DNA from: JASGDC01 sp047605865
Lineage (GTDB): Bacteria; Actinomycetota; Actinomycetes; Actinomycetales; Micrococcaceae
Direction: 5' to 3'
NCBI GenBank assembly: GCA_047605865.1
Contig: JASGFC010000016.1
Coordinates: 1 to 40,310 of the forward strand
DNA length: 40,310 bases
The notes below the pieces were generated by a model. The model worked only from the letters and a program-made list of their open reading frames with translations, searched no databases and was not told where the DNA came from. Below are positions 25,674 through 33,628 of this stretch, piece after piece (position 1 is the first letter of the stretch; each line of letters starts with the position of its first letter). The translations under genes were made by a program, and so were the position numbers.

Positions 25674-26482
25674 TAGCTACGTCCACCTCTAACGTTAAGG
25701 TCTGCCACACTATCTAGAATAAAGTCTGGTTTCACTTTACTTCCCTCCACATCTTTTAATTGCGTATCACCACTGAGTACTAAAAGTGACTTCATTTTTA
25801 ACTCAGCAGCCATATGAATATCAGTGTACAATCTGTCACCGACAATAAGCCCTCGAGTAGGATTTATATCGTGATGCTCCAGGAAAGATTCAAGCATAAC
25901 TCTATGTGGTTTACCAAAGATTTTATATACACATTTACCTGTAGCAACTTCAATCATCTTTAAAAAAGATCCCACATCAGGCAAAGGTCCTAGCTTGGAT
26001 GGGCAAAAATTATCAGGATGAGTTGCAATAAACTTAACACCCTTGTTAATAAAAGCACAGGCTTGAGTTAGCTTCTGATAAGTCAGTTCAGTATCGTAAC
26101 CAATAATGACGAACTCTGGATCAGTAGAAACCGGATCAAAACCAGCAGTTTCAAAAGTATCTTGCAAAGTCTGAGTGCCTAAAACATAAAGTTTTTTTAC
26201 TTTTTGTTGCTCCAAGTAATCAATAAGACCATCAATAGGGGAAATGAAATCTTCCACAGAAGCAACTATATTAATTTTTGCTAAACGATCAACATATTCT
26301 TGCTTATTTTTAGAGGTATTATTCGATAAAAAATATACGTTCTTGCCCATTGCACGTAAATCTTGAACCAGTGCAGAAGCTCCTGGAATCTCTTCTCCAG
26401 AAATATACAAGGTCCCATCAAGGTCAAAGAATACATCTTGAATGTCACTAAGTACAGTATCCAGCTGTGTTATTTTTTCCAT
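25673..26482 (-). CDS. HAD-IIA family phosphatase (NagD/PGP-like)
   Basis: This is a haloacid-dehalogenase-type hydrolase of subfamily IIA. The nucleophile motif is DVFFDLDGTLY, motif II is VYFLSNNTSKN, and the late GRLIVGDRLYTDI-like GLIVGDRLYTDIHMA gives motif IV. Relatives dephosphorylate sugar phosphates, nucleotides or phosphoglycolate; the substrate here is not evident. I prefer the ATG at 26482 (269 aa) because GAAGG lies 4-5 bases before it; an ATG eleven codons upstream (26515) has a more distant AAGGTG. It overlaps adnA by one base (TAATG) and is the first gene of that transcript. Confidence 0.88.
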   Translation of the reverse strand: MEKITQLDTVLSDIQDVFFDLDGTLYISGEEIPGASALVQDLRAMGKNVYFLSNNTSKNKQEYVDRLAKINIVASVEDFISPIDGLIDYLEQQKVKKLYVLGTQTLQDTFETAGFDPVSTDPEFVIIGYDTELTYQKLTQACAFINKGVKFIATHPDNFCPSKLGPLPDVGSFLKMIEVATGKCVYKIFGKPHRVMLESFLEHHDINPTRGLIVGDRLYTDIHMAAELKMKSLLVLSGDTQLKDVEGSKVKPDFILDSVADLNVRGGRS

Positions 26483-26518
26483 ACTACCTTCATCTTCGAA
26501 TGACCTTGATTCCATTAT

Positions 26519-26530
26519 AGGTGCGCACCT
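26519..26530. promoter_or_regulatory. Perfect 12-bp palindrome between divergent genes
   Basis: AGGTGCGCACCT is a complete palindrome between the HAD-IIA phosphatase gene and the exonuclease gene. A site there could affect both promoters. No adjacent regulator is seen. Confidence 0.4.
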
Positions 26531-26556
26531 TGCAGTATCTGGTACTTGAATACAGG

Positions 26557-26562
26557 TAGACT
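26557..26562 (+). promoter_or_regulatory. -10 box of a leaderless exonuclease transcript
   Basis: TAGACT ends exactly 6 bases before the exonuclease ATG, and there is no Shine-Dalgarno sequence. This spacing places transcription start at the ATG, as in many actinobacterial leaderless mRNAs. The -35 is poor. Confidence 0.5.
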
Positions 26563-26568
26563 TAAACT

Positions 26569-27267
26569 ATGACTCCTTGGTACCGCGCACAACGAGCCTG
26601 CTTTGATTTAGAAACTACAGGACCTGACCCTCGCACAGCTCGCATCGTTACTGCATCACTGATTCTTTGTGATAATGCCGGTGAACCAGTGATGGCTCTT
26701 GAGCTTCTTGCAGACCCTGGAGTAGAAATTCCTGAGAAAGCTACTGAAATTCATGGCATCAGCACTGAACAAGCCCAATCTGAAGGGCACGATATTCGAG
26801 AAGTGCTCTTTCAACTTGTTGAAGCCCTCGATGAACTCTTTGAACGTGATATCCCTGTTATTGCCTATAACGCTAGCTACGATTTCACGGTTTTACTCTA
26901 TGAATGCAAACGCCATGACATCAACCCTCCTGCAAAAATTTCACCCGTCATTGACCCTTATGTCATTGATAAACAAGCAGAACCATTCCGTAAAGGTAAG
27001 CGAACGCTTAGCGTATTGTGCGAACTCTACAAAATAGATCTAGAAAATGCCCACTCATCTGAAGACGATGCTCTAGCTGCTCTAGAGCTTGCCGACAAAA
27101 TTGGCTACAAATACCGTAACTACTTAAATATCCCTGTTCAGCAACTACATGAAGAACAAAAGCAATGGAAAAAACTGCAAGATCAAAGCTTTGAAGAATA
27201 CCTGAAACGAACAGGCAAGTTTAAAGAGCCTATTGACTCATCGTGGCCAGCCCGAATTCCCCAATAA
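26569..27267 (+). CDS. DEDDh 3'-5' exonuclease (DnaQ-like)
   Basis: This 232-residue protein has all the exonuclease motifs of the DnaQ superfamily: Asp13 and Glu15 in CFDLETTG, Asp105 in YNASYDF, and His162 with Asp167 in HSSEDD. It probably trims DNA or RNA 3' ends in repair or as a proofreading-like activity; the exact partner is not shown. The gene is divergent from the HAD-AdnAB operon, which may reflect a shared role in DNA repair. It appears to be leaderless. It ends 11 bases before the convergent VOC gene, with no terminator seen between them. Confidence 0.92.
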   Translation: MTPWYRAQRACFDLETTGPDPRTARIVTASLILCDNAGEPVMALELLADPGVEIPEKATEIHGISTEQAQSEGHDIREVLFQLVEALDELFERDIPVIAYNASYDFTVLLYECKRHDINPPAKISPVIDPYVIDKQAEPFRKGKRTLSVLCELYKIDLENAHSSEDDALAALELADKIGYKYRNYLNIPVQQLHEEQKQWKKLQDQSFEEYLKRTGKFKEPIDSSWPARIPQ

Positions 27268-27278
27268 AAATCTAGAGT

Positions 27279-28130
27279 TTAGTATTCAGAGATAATAATC
27301 TTTTTCTGATGCATCATGGTTTCAAAGGCACCCGGCTTTTTCATTAATTCTTCTTGTTCAGCTGGAAGAACCTGCCAGGCAACACCAAATTGATCTTGAC
27401 ACCAACCGCATTGTTCAGCCTTCGGATTACTTGATAGCTTCTCCCACAAATGGTCTATCTCATCTTGATCTTTGCAGAAAACCTGCAAAGAAAAAGCTTC
27501 ATTAAAAGTTTCAGCACGCTCTTCTTCAGCATCATCAAGTGCCAAAGATTGACCATCAAGACTTATTTCACCTATTTGTAGCAGATTTTCATCCTGAGGA
27601 TTCTTATACTCAAACAATAACTCTGAATTTTCAAAAGTATCCATATAAAACTTTGCTGCTTCAGCAGCCTTACCACGAACGTTGCCACCAAAACTCAAAC
27701 TTGGATACATTCGTTCTTCGTCTTCTTCAGCGCCAAGCACTAACTGCCATGAATAACCGTATTGATCTGCTACCCAGCCATACAGTTCGCAGAATGGGTA
27801 TTGGCCAAGTGGCATCACTGCTGTTCCCTTATTTAAGAGTTGTTGATAAATCTTTGAAAGCTGCTCTTTATCTTTCAAAATCACCATCATAGAGGTACTG
27901 ACATTTGGTTTGAATTCATCGCTAGCATTAATCAGTGTAAGCTGGTAACTCATCAACTTTATTTCAAGTGTTAAATCTTTGCCGACAAAATCTTTCTGAA
28001 AGTCCAAAAGGCCTTCTGTTGGATACTTACTGCCACCGATAATGGAAGAGTTTGGAAAAGTACTTGTATAGAATTCTGCCATCTCGCGAGCATTTTCTAT
28101 ACACCACAGGCTTGGAATTATTTTTTGCAT
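27279..28130 (-). CDS. VOC family protein, two PhnB-like domains
   Basis: This protein has two vicinal-oxygen-chelate repeats of the PhnB/3-demethylubiquinone-methyltransferase-like type. The first begins QKIIPSLWCIENAREMAEFY and ends with YGWVADQYGYSWQLV; the second begins around YPSLSFGG and ends QCGWCQDQFGVAWQVLP. Such proteins are small-molecule binding or antibiotic-resistance-like folds, and the substrate is unknown. I chose the ATG at 28130 (283 aa), where the first domain starts; AGAGG is 8 bases before it. A longer start at 28184 adds residues with no match to the family. Confidence 0.85.
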   Translation of the reverse strand: MQKIIPSLWCIENAREMAEFYTSTFPNSSIIGGSKYPTEGLLDFQKDFVGKDLTLEIKLMSYQLTLINASDEFKPNVSTSMMVILKDKEQLSKIYQQLLNKGTAVMPLGQYPFCELYGWVADQYGYSWQLVLGAEEDEERMYPSLSFGGNVRGKAAEAAKFYMDTFENSELLFEYKNPQDENLLQIGEISLDGQSLALDDAEEERAETFNEAFSLQVFCKDQDEIDHLWEKLSSNPKAEQCGWCQDQFGVAWQVLPAEQEELMKKPGAFETMMHQKKIIISEY

Positions 28131-28233
28131 CAGTGTCGCCTCTCTAGAGATATACTTCACTATACCATTGCGGTTTAGTAGCATGATGAAGTGATCTTTA
28201 CATCAAACGAAACAATTACGACACAATATCTAA

Positions 28234-28250
28234 ATACCCTATAGGGGTAT
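28234..28250. promoter_or_regulatory. CsoR-like copper operator
   Basis: ATACCC-TATAG-GGGTAT is a 6-bp perfect dyad with a 5-base centre, 34 bases upstream of the DUF305 gene. It fits the ATACCC/GGGTAT half-sites recognised by CsoR copper repressors. The site overlaps the region where the gene's promoter should be. Confidence 0.7.
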
Positions 28251-28284
28251 GCTAAGATGTTCTTGAACCAGAAAAGGATTTAAA

Positions 28285-28869
28285 ATGAAGCCAAACACTA
28301 AAAAACTTCTCATTACCGCAACTCTTGTGCCTACACTTTCTTTAACTCTTGCTGCTTGTAATAGCACCTCACAGAGTACTTCTCACGATGGTCATGCTTC
28401 TGCTACTAGTGCTGATGCAGTTCACAACTCTGAAGATACTGCCTTTGCGCAGATGATGATTATTCATCACCGTCAGGCTCTTGATATGAGTGATATTCTG
28501 CTTTCTAAACAGCCAGAAGATCCTCAAATTGTTGCAATTGTTGAGAAAATTCAATCTGAACAGCAGCCTGAAATTGACCAAATGAAAAAGTTACTCAAAG
28601 AATGGAAAGAACCAGAAAATCCGGAACAAGATGTCAAAGACATGGAAGGAATGATTTCTGAAGTTGAAATTGACAATATGAAAACTGCCGATACTGCAAC
28701 AGGTGAAAAACTTTACCTAGTCAATATGATTAACCACCACCAAGGTGCAGTTCAAATGGCTCAGCAAGAAGTTGCTAAAGGTCAAAACCCTGAAGCAAAG
28801 GCTTTAGCTCAGCAAATTATCGATGCTCAGACAAAAGAAATTGCAGAGCTTAAAAACCTCCAAAAATAA
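28285..28869 (+). CDS. DUF305 lipoprotein, probably copper-related
   Basis: This 194-residue secreted lipoprotein has a signal peptide with the lipobox LAAC and Cys25 as the anchored residue. The DUF305 domain carries the two hallmark repeats FAQMMIIHHRQALDMS and YLVNMINHHQGAVQMA, rich in His and Met that bind copper in related proteins. A short SHDGH linker precedes it. The CsoR-like operator at 28234-28250 supports induction by copper. AGGA lies 8 bases before the ATG. A strong stem-loop follows its stop. Confidence 0.9.
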   Translation: MKPNTKKLLITATLVPTLSLTLAACNSTSQSTSHDGHASATSADAVHNSEDTAFAQMMIIHHRQALDMSDILLSKQPEDPQIVAIVEKIQSEQQPEIDQMKKLLKEWKEPENPEQDVKDMEGMISEVEIDNMKTADTATGEKLYLVNMINHHQGAVQMAQQEVAKGQNPEAKALAQQIIDAQTKEIAELKNLQK

Positions 28870-28886
28870 GCTTTCTAAAATTTCTG

Positions 28887-28939
28887 GATGACAGTTGATT
28901 TTAAGAGCTTTCTAAAAATTTTTAAAATCAACTGACATC
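28887..28939. terminator. Stem-loop after the DUF305 gene
   Basis: AGTTGATTTTAA (28893-28904) pairs with TTAAAATCAACT (28922-28933), and outer GATG/CATC extends it past a 2-base internal loop. No T-run follows the 3' arm, so it is an atypical terminator or 3'-end stabiliser. Its right arm overlaps the candidate -35 for the met leader. Confidence 0.5.
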
Positions 28940-28960
28940 ACAAGAAAATTATGGTTTACT
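28932..28960 (+). promoter_or_regulatory. Candidate promoter of the metQNI leader
   Basis: CTGACA (28932-28937) and TTTACT (28955-28960) are 17 bases apart, and the ATG of the leader ORF is 7 bases later, as for a leaderless message. TAAAAT at 28960-28965 is an alternative -10 and would start transcription inside the ORF. Confidence 0.4.
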
Positions 28961-28967
28961 AAAATAC

Positions 28968-29033
28968 ATGACTACACAAACAATGATGCACCGAATGCCT
29001 TACAAGGGGTATTTTTGCGTGCGTTTCATGTAG
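28968..29033 (+). CDS. Methionine-rich leader peptide (21 aa) upstream of metQNI
   Basis: A 21-codon ORF begins with ATG at the predicted transcription start and ends in TAG 109 bases before the metQ start. Five of its 21 residues are Met (positions 1, 6, 7, 10 and 21), far more than chance. There is no Shine-Dalgarno sequence. The first codons (28970-28976, GACTACA) are exactly complementary to 29029-29035, which includes its stop region. A terminator follows 27 bases later. I read it as a leader peptide whose translation senses methionyl-tRNA supply, by analogy with His/Trp/Cys leader attenuators. This is not established for metQNI here. Confidence 0.5.
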   Translation: MTTQTMMHRMPYKGYFCVRFM

Positions 29034-29060
29034 TCTCGACGTACGTCTAAGATACTCCGG

Positions 29061-29086
29061 CAGCTCCTAAACAGAGCTGTTTTTTT
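29061..29086 (+). terminator. Rho-independent terminator in the metQ leader
   Basis: CAGCTC (29061-29066) and GAGCTG (29074-29079) pair around a 7-base loop and are followed by seven T. Its place between the Met-rich leader ORF and metQ marks it as an attenuator. A GGGGTAT/ATACTCC pairing (29006-29012 with 29052-29058) and the palindrome GACGTACGTC (29038-29047) lie upstream and may form the alternative fold. Confidence 0.85.
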
Positions 29087-29142
29087 CTGCCTTGAAGAGA
29101 CTCAATTTACTCTATTACTTCTCATTCATTAAAGGAAAGAAA

Positions 29143-30021
29143 ATGTTCTCAAGGAAACTTAAAATTACCACAACAACAATCGCACTTGGACTTGCACTCA
29201 CAGCATGTAGCGGAGGGTCAAAAGACGCTAATACTATTAAAATTGGAACCACTGAAGCTTCAGCAGATTATTGGAAGCCATTTGAAGCTGCTGCAAAAGA
29301 AAAAGGTATCACTATTGAACCTGTTAGTTTCAGTGACTACACTCAAGTCGATCCAGCATTAGCACAGAATCAAACAGATCTGAACTTATTCCAACACCTT
29401 GCTTTCCTTGCTGATTACAATGTGAAAAACAATCAGAATCTTACGCCAATTGGATCTACTTACGTTACTCCTTTGAGCTTGTACTCCAAGAAACATACTC
29501 AAGTTTCGCAGATTCCACAAGATGGCACTATTGCAATACCCAATGATCCAACGAATCAAGCTAGAGCGCTCTTACTCTTGCAAAAAGCTGGCCTACTCAA
29601 ACTTAATGGTGGTGGAAATATTCTTTCTACCCCTGCAGACATTTCTTCTGAAGGTAAAAAAGTTAAGGTTCAAGCTATTGATGCTGCACAAACTCCAGCA
29701 AATCTACCCGCTGTTGATGCTGCTGTTATTAACAACGATAAAGCTCAAGATGCAAAGATTGATCCCAATAGCGCCATCTTCAAAGATGATCCGAATAGTG
29801 ATCAAGCACAACCTTATATCAACGTCATCGTTTCTCGAGCCAATGACAAAGACAACGAAAATTACAAGAAAGTTGTTGAAGCCTACAAAGAACCAGAAGT
29901 TCAACAAGCGGTTAAAGCGCAGAGTAAAAATACTTCAGTGCTGGTCAATAAGACACCTGCTGAGCTTGAGCAGGTTTTGAATCAACAGCAAGAAATTATC
30001 AAACAAGCTTCACAAAAATAA
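29143..30021 (+). CDS. metQ: Methionine ABC transporter substrate-binding lipoprotein MetQ
   Basis: This 292-residue NlpA-family lipoprotein captures methionine for the MetNI transporter. The signal peptide ends in LTAC with Cys22 as the lipidated residue, and the binding domain starts TIKIGTTEASADYWKPF. Family segments VDPALAQNQTDLNLFQHLAFL and AIPNDPTNQARALLLLQ are clear. I chose the ATG at 29143, preceded by AAAGGA; the reading frame is open from 29092 but that part has no ribosome site and would spoil the signal peptide. A hairpin separates it from metN. Confidence 0.93.
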   Translation: MFSRKLKITTTTIALGLALTACSGGSKDANTIKIGTTEASADYWKPFEAAAKEKGITIEPVSFSDYTQVDPALAQNQTDLNLFQHLAFLADYNVKNNQNLTPIGSTYVTPLSLYSKKHTQVSQIPQDGTIAIPNDPTNQARALLLLQKAGLLKLNGGGNILSTPADISSEGKKVKVQAIDAAQTPANLPAVDAAVINNDKAQDAKIDPNSAIFKDDPNSDQAQPYINVIVSRANDKDNENYKKVVEAYKEPEVQQAVKAQSKNTSVLVNKTPAELEQVLNQQQEIIKQASQK

Positions 30022-30045
30022 GCAGCTTGCCTTCGACACAACTAA

Positions 30046-30078
30046 GCTGGTGGTTAGCTTATGATGCTATCCACCAGC
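30046..30078 (+). repeat. Intercistronic stem-loop between metQ and metN
   Basis: GCTGGTGG (30046-30053) pairs with CCACCAGC (30071-30078), extended by TAGC/GCTA past a T-T mismatch. With no T-run it is probably an mRNA-stabilising element that raises MetQ over the transporter subunits. Confidence 0.55.
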
Positions 30079-30097
30079 AAAACCATTAAGGAAATTC

Positions 30098-31114
30098 ATG
30101 TCTTACCTTGTTGAATTCACTCATGTGGACAAAAGCTATACCGTTGACGGGACAAAAGTTCCAGCACTTCACGACATCAATCTACGCATAGATGAAGGCG
30201 ATATCGTGGCCATTATTGGCTACTCCGGTGCTGGTAAAAGCACCTTAGTACGGCTTATCAATGGCTTAGAAAAGGCAGATTCTGGTCAGATTATCGTACT
30301 GAATGAAGATATTACCGCCATGAACGAAAAGGAGCTGAAAAAACTTCGTCCAGAAATTGGGATGATCTTCCAACAATTCAATCTATTTGAATCTCGCACT
30401 ACCGCGAAAAATATTTCCTACCCTCTTGAATTAGCTGGCTGGGATAAAGAAAAAATTAACGCTCGTGTGGCAGAACTCTTAAGTTTCGTGAGTTTAGAAG
30501 GCTTGGCACAAAATTACCCAAGTCAACTTTCTGGTGGGCAAAAACAACGTGTTGGCATTGCACGAGCACTCGCAACACGTCCACGAATTTTGCTTGCAGA
30601 TGAATCCACCAGTGCTCTTGATCCGGAAACAACACAAGAAATTTTGAAACTTCTGAAAGACATCAACGAAAAATTTGGTACCACGATTGTAGTGATTACT
30701 CACGAGATGGAAGTTGTTAAAGACGTTGCAGACAAGGTTGTTGTCATGGAAAAAGGTAAAATTCTTGAGCAAGGCACAGTGTATGACGTTTTCTCAAACC
30801 CACAACAAGCAAGCACGCAAAACTTTGTTTCAACGATAATGCCAAGTAAACCTGATAGAAAAGAACTGGCACAAATTCAGCAACAGCATCCTGGAACTTT
30901 AGTCTACGCACACATCCCTGATGGTTACGAACTTGGACCTGTACTTACTACACTTCACAAAGACTATGGCGTGAATGCCGATATTGTTTATGGGGGAATC
31001 AGCACCCTGAAAGGAAAACGCCTTGGATCTTTGACATTTGCTTTAACTGGCATAGACATTCCAGGAGCTATCGAAGCTCTTCAAAAGACTACACACTCAG
31101 AGGTGATTTCATAA
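30098..31114 (+). CDS. metN: Methionine ABC transporter ATP-binding protein MetN
   Basis: This 338-residue ATPase energises methionine uptake. Walker A GYSGAGKST, signature LSGGQKQR and Walker B ILLADESTSALD are intact. The C-terminal 100 residues form a NIL (ACT-like) domain that senses methionine in E. coli MetN, here starting around HPGTLVYAHIPDGYEL. AAGGAAATTC precedes the ATG. The stop overlaps the metI start by one base (TAATG), so the two are coupled. Confidence 0.95.
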   Translation: MSYLVEFTHVDKSYTVDGTKVPALHDINLRIDEGDIVAIIGYSGAGKSTLVRLINGLEKADSGQIIVLNEDITAMNEKELKKLRPEIGMIFQQFNLFESRTTAKNISYPLELAGWDKEKINARVAELLSFVSLEGLAQNYPSQLSGGQKQRVGIARALATRPRILLADESTSALDPETTQEILKLLKDINEKFGTTIVVITHEMEVVKDVADKVVVMEKGKILEQGTVYDVFSNPQQASTQNFVSTIMPSKPDRKELAQIQQQHPGTLVYAHIPDGYELGPVLTTLHKDYGVNADIVYGGISTLKGKRLGSLTFALTGIDIPGAIEALQKTTHSEVIS

Positions 31115-31776
31115 TGCAAGACTGGGCAACTCTACAACCAATTTATCTACAATCTATCTGGCAAACTCTACTCATGGTTCTTGTTACCATGATTGTAGGT
31201 GGCTTCTTTGGACTCATCCTTGGAATCTTCTTATATTCCACCCGTCAAGGTGGGCTACTTGCTCATCGGATGGGCAATACCGTACTGAACATTATTGTCA
31301 ATATCGTACGCCCCATTCCTTTCATCATCTTCCTAGCAGCAATTGGCCCACTAACTCTACTTGTCATGGGTACCACGATAGGTACTACTGCGGTCCTGTT
31401 TCCCTTGAGTGTGGCTGCAAGCTTTGGTATCAGCAGAATTGTGGAACAGAACCTCGTGTCCGTTGATCCAGGTGTTATTGAGGCGGCGCGTTCCATGGGA
31501 GCAAGTCCATGGAGGATTATTCGTACTGTTTTAATACCTGAGGCACTAGGACCTTTGATTCTTGGCTACACTTTTGTTTTTGTTGCCGTTGTAGATATGA
31601 CAGCAATTGCAGGAGCTATCGGTGGTGGCGGACTGGGAAACTTTGCCATCCAATACGGCTATCAACGCTTTAATTGGACTGTAACCATACTAGCCGTTGT
31701 TACTATTATTGTCATAGTCCAACTAGTACAATTCCTTGGAAACTACCTCTCAAGGAAAGTAATGCACAAAGCCTAA
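31114..31776 (+). CDS. metI: Methionine ABC transporter permease MetI
   Basis: This 220-residue inner-membrane permease has five helices and the EAA-loop EAARSMGASPWRIIRTVLIPEA, which contacts MetN. The N-terminal LQSIWQTLLMVLVTMIVGG region and the end SRKVMHKA fit MetI. It closes the metQNI operon 9 bases before the convergent kinase gene. No terminator is seen there. Confidence 0.95.
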   Translation: MQDWATLQPIYLQSIWQTLLMVLVTMIVGGFFGLILGIFLYSTRQGGLLAHRMGNTVLNIIVNIVRPIPFIIFLAAIGPLTLLVMGTTIGTTAVLFPLSVAASFGISRIVEQNLVSVDPGVIEAARSMGASPWRIIRTVLIPEALGPLILGYTFVFVAVVDMTAIAGAIGGGGLGNFAIQYGYQRFNWTVTILAVVTIIVIVQLVQFLGNYLSRKVMHKA

Positions 31777-31785
31777 GAGCTGTAC

Positions 31786-33537
31786 TTACTCTTTTTCTTC
31801 TGAGCTATCTGTGGAGATTGTTCGTGTTTCAACATTCTCAATCTGCTGTGTAGGCATATCATCTGTTGATGCCGAAGTATCCAGAGTACGTGTTGATGTA
31901 TCAACAGTTTTAGCTACTTTCTTCTTGTTCAAAGAAGAACCAAATTTCTGCGATAATTTACTGCCTTGCTGCGCCTTGTGCTGAGAACTATTACCATAGT
32001 AGTAGTAATAATTACTGCTAGAGTACTTGCCATAATAGCGAGCATCACTACCTGTTGTTGGAACACGGTTAAGAACAAGACCTAAACACTTGCCATCAAC
32101 TTTCTTCAAGGAATCAAGAGTGTGTTGAATCTCATCAATTTCAGTTTTATTTGCTGTAATGACAACAACAGCGCCATCAGTAGTACGTGAAAGTGCTGCT
32201 GAATCGTTAACTGAAAGCAACGGTGGCGAATCAAGAATGACGAAAGCTCCTTCGTCTGTGAAACCTTGAATAATATTAGCCAATTTTTTAGACTCTAAAA
32301 GCTCAGCAGGATTTGGTGGAATTTTACCTGAAGGAAGTATAAAAATCTCACCTTCAGCGTCATATTTAACAAGTGCATCTTGAAGTTGAACCTGCCCTGT
32401 AACAACTTCTGAAAGACCAATATCAGCATTTATACCAAAAACCTTAGCCATGGTTGGGCGGCGTAAATCACAGTCAATCATGACAACCTTTTCACCAGAT
32501 GCTGCCAAAGCTATACCCAAGTTAGAAGCAATAGTTGACTTACCATCACCTGGTGTTGGTGAAGTAACCACAATAGAACGAAGGCTATCGTCAATACCTG
32601 AGTAACGGATGTTGGTACGTAGCTCACGGAAAGATTCCACCATTCGGTAATTTTCTGATCCGTGCTCTGAATTTGAACCACTAATATCAATCAGTTTAGG
32701 GTGCTCTTCTAATGGAATCATACCCAAAATTGGTGTAGAGAAATTATCTTCAATGTCTTGACGAGAACGGACACGCCTATCATTTTGACCACGATACCAG
32801 GCATAACCAATACCAGAACCTAGCCCAAGAATAGAGCCAGCTAAACCATAACGAAGCCTGTTTGGTGAAGAAGGAGATTTCGGCAAAACTGCTGAAGTAG
32901 TTGGTATGAAAGAGACAACATTGTCATTGTCATTAGTAGATCCAGTACTAGAAGTTGCAGCACCTGCAGGTTGCATGTTTTGTACTTGAGAAACCTGTTC
33001 GCCCAGCATTTTTACCCAAGCATCAGCAAGATCTTTAGCAGCTTCTGGTGTAGAACCAGTAGCAGAAATTGAAATATTAGTAGTATCAGTTGGGTTATTC
33101 ACGGTAATTCTGGAGGTAACTTGGCTAGGAGTTACATTAGTCAAATTTAGTTCCCTAATAACACCTTCAGCGATAGTGTTAGTTTTAGCTAAATCAACGT
33201 ATGTTTTTGCGCGAGATTTTGCCAATTGATCACCGGTATTAGCAAGAACTAAGTTGTCAGTTTTTGAGGTAACAACAGTACCAACAGATTGAGCACTGTA
33301 CATCTTTGGGCGAGTATGAGAAACACCATAAGCAAGGAGGCCACCTAGAACCGTTGCAGCTAGAATTTCTTTCCAGTACGCTTTATATGGACGTAAAATT
33401 TTACCAAGATCAAACTTTTGATCTTGTTTGGCACCATCTAACGGAACCATGTTTCCGTTATCATCAACATTAAGTATTTGCCCACTGAAAACAACATTAC
33501 CGTTGTTCTCATTACTATTGCTATCCAGATGAGCCAT
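31786..33537 (-). CDS. Wzz-domain tyrosine autokinase (CpsD/BY-kinase type)
   Basis: This 583-residue protein joins a Wzz-like chain-length domain (helices near residues 57-72 and 229-247) to a bacterial tyrosine kinase. Walker A PGDGKST is at 329-335, Walker A' VVMIDCDLRRP at 350-360 and Walker B FVILDSPP at 431-438. A C-terminal Tyr cluster (500, 501, 504 and 509-513) is the usual autophosphorylation site. The tail beyond about 530 is polar and disordered-looking. Such kinases control capsule or exopolysaccharide length. No glycosyltransferase or polymerase gene is nearby. AGGGAG lies a few bases before the ATG. Confidence 0.92.
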   Translation of the reverse strand: MAHLDSNSNENNGNVVFSGQILNVDDNGNMVPLDGAKQDQKFDLGKILRPYKAYWKEILAATVLGGLLAYGVSHTRPKMYSAQSVGTVVTSKTDNLVLANTGDQLAKSRAKTYVDLAKTNTIAEGVIRELNLTNVTPSQVTSRITVNNPTDTTNISISATGSTPEAAKDLADAWVKMLGEQVSQVQNMQPAGAATSSTGSTNDNDNVVSFIPTTSAVLPKSPSSPNRLRYGLAGSILGLGSGIGYAWYRGQNDRRVRSRQDIEDNFSTPILGMIPLEEHPKLIDISGSNSEHGSENYRMVESFRELRTNIRYSGIDDSLRSIVVTSPTPGDGKSTIASNLGIALAASGEKVVMIDCDLRRPTMAKVFGINADIGLSEVVTGQVQLQDALVKYDAEGEIFILPSGKIPPNPAELLESKKLANIIQGFTDEGAFVILDSPPLLSVNDSAALSRTTDGAVVVITANKTEIDEIQHTLDSLKKVDGKCLGLVLNRVPTTGSDARYYGKYSSSNYYYYYGNSSQHKAQQGSKLSQKFGSSLNKKKVAKTVDTSTRTLDTSASTDDMPTQQIENVETRTISTDSSEEKE

Positions 33538-33628
33538 TATCTCCCTAAAAACTCCGCACAGAAACTATTTACTTAAATCAAAAGTATATCTAACTTTTTC
33601 TTGCTCTAGTCAGACATCTTAACACACA

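Noticed and set aside
28968..29086. SAM riboswitch before metQ
   Set aside because: I looked for the conserved SAM-I/IV core (the GGC...AACC and GAG-type motifs) and found none. The Met-rich ORF with terminator fits better.
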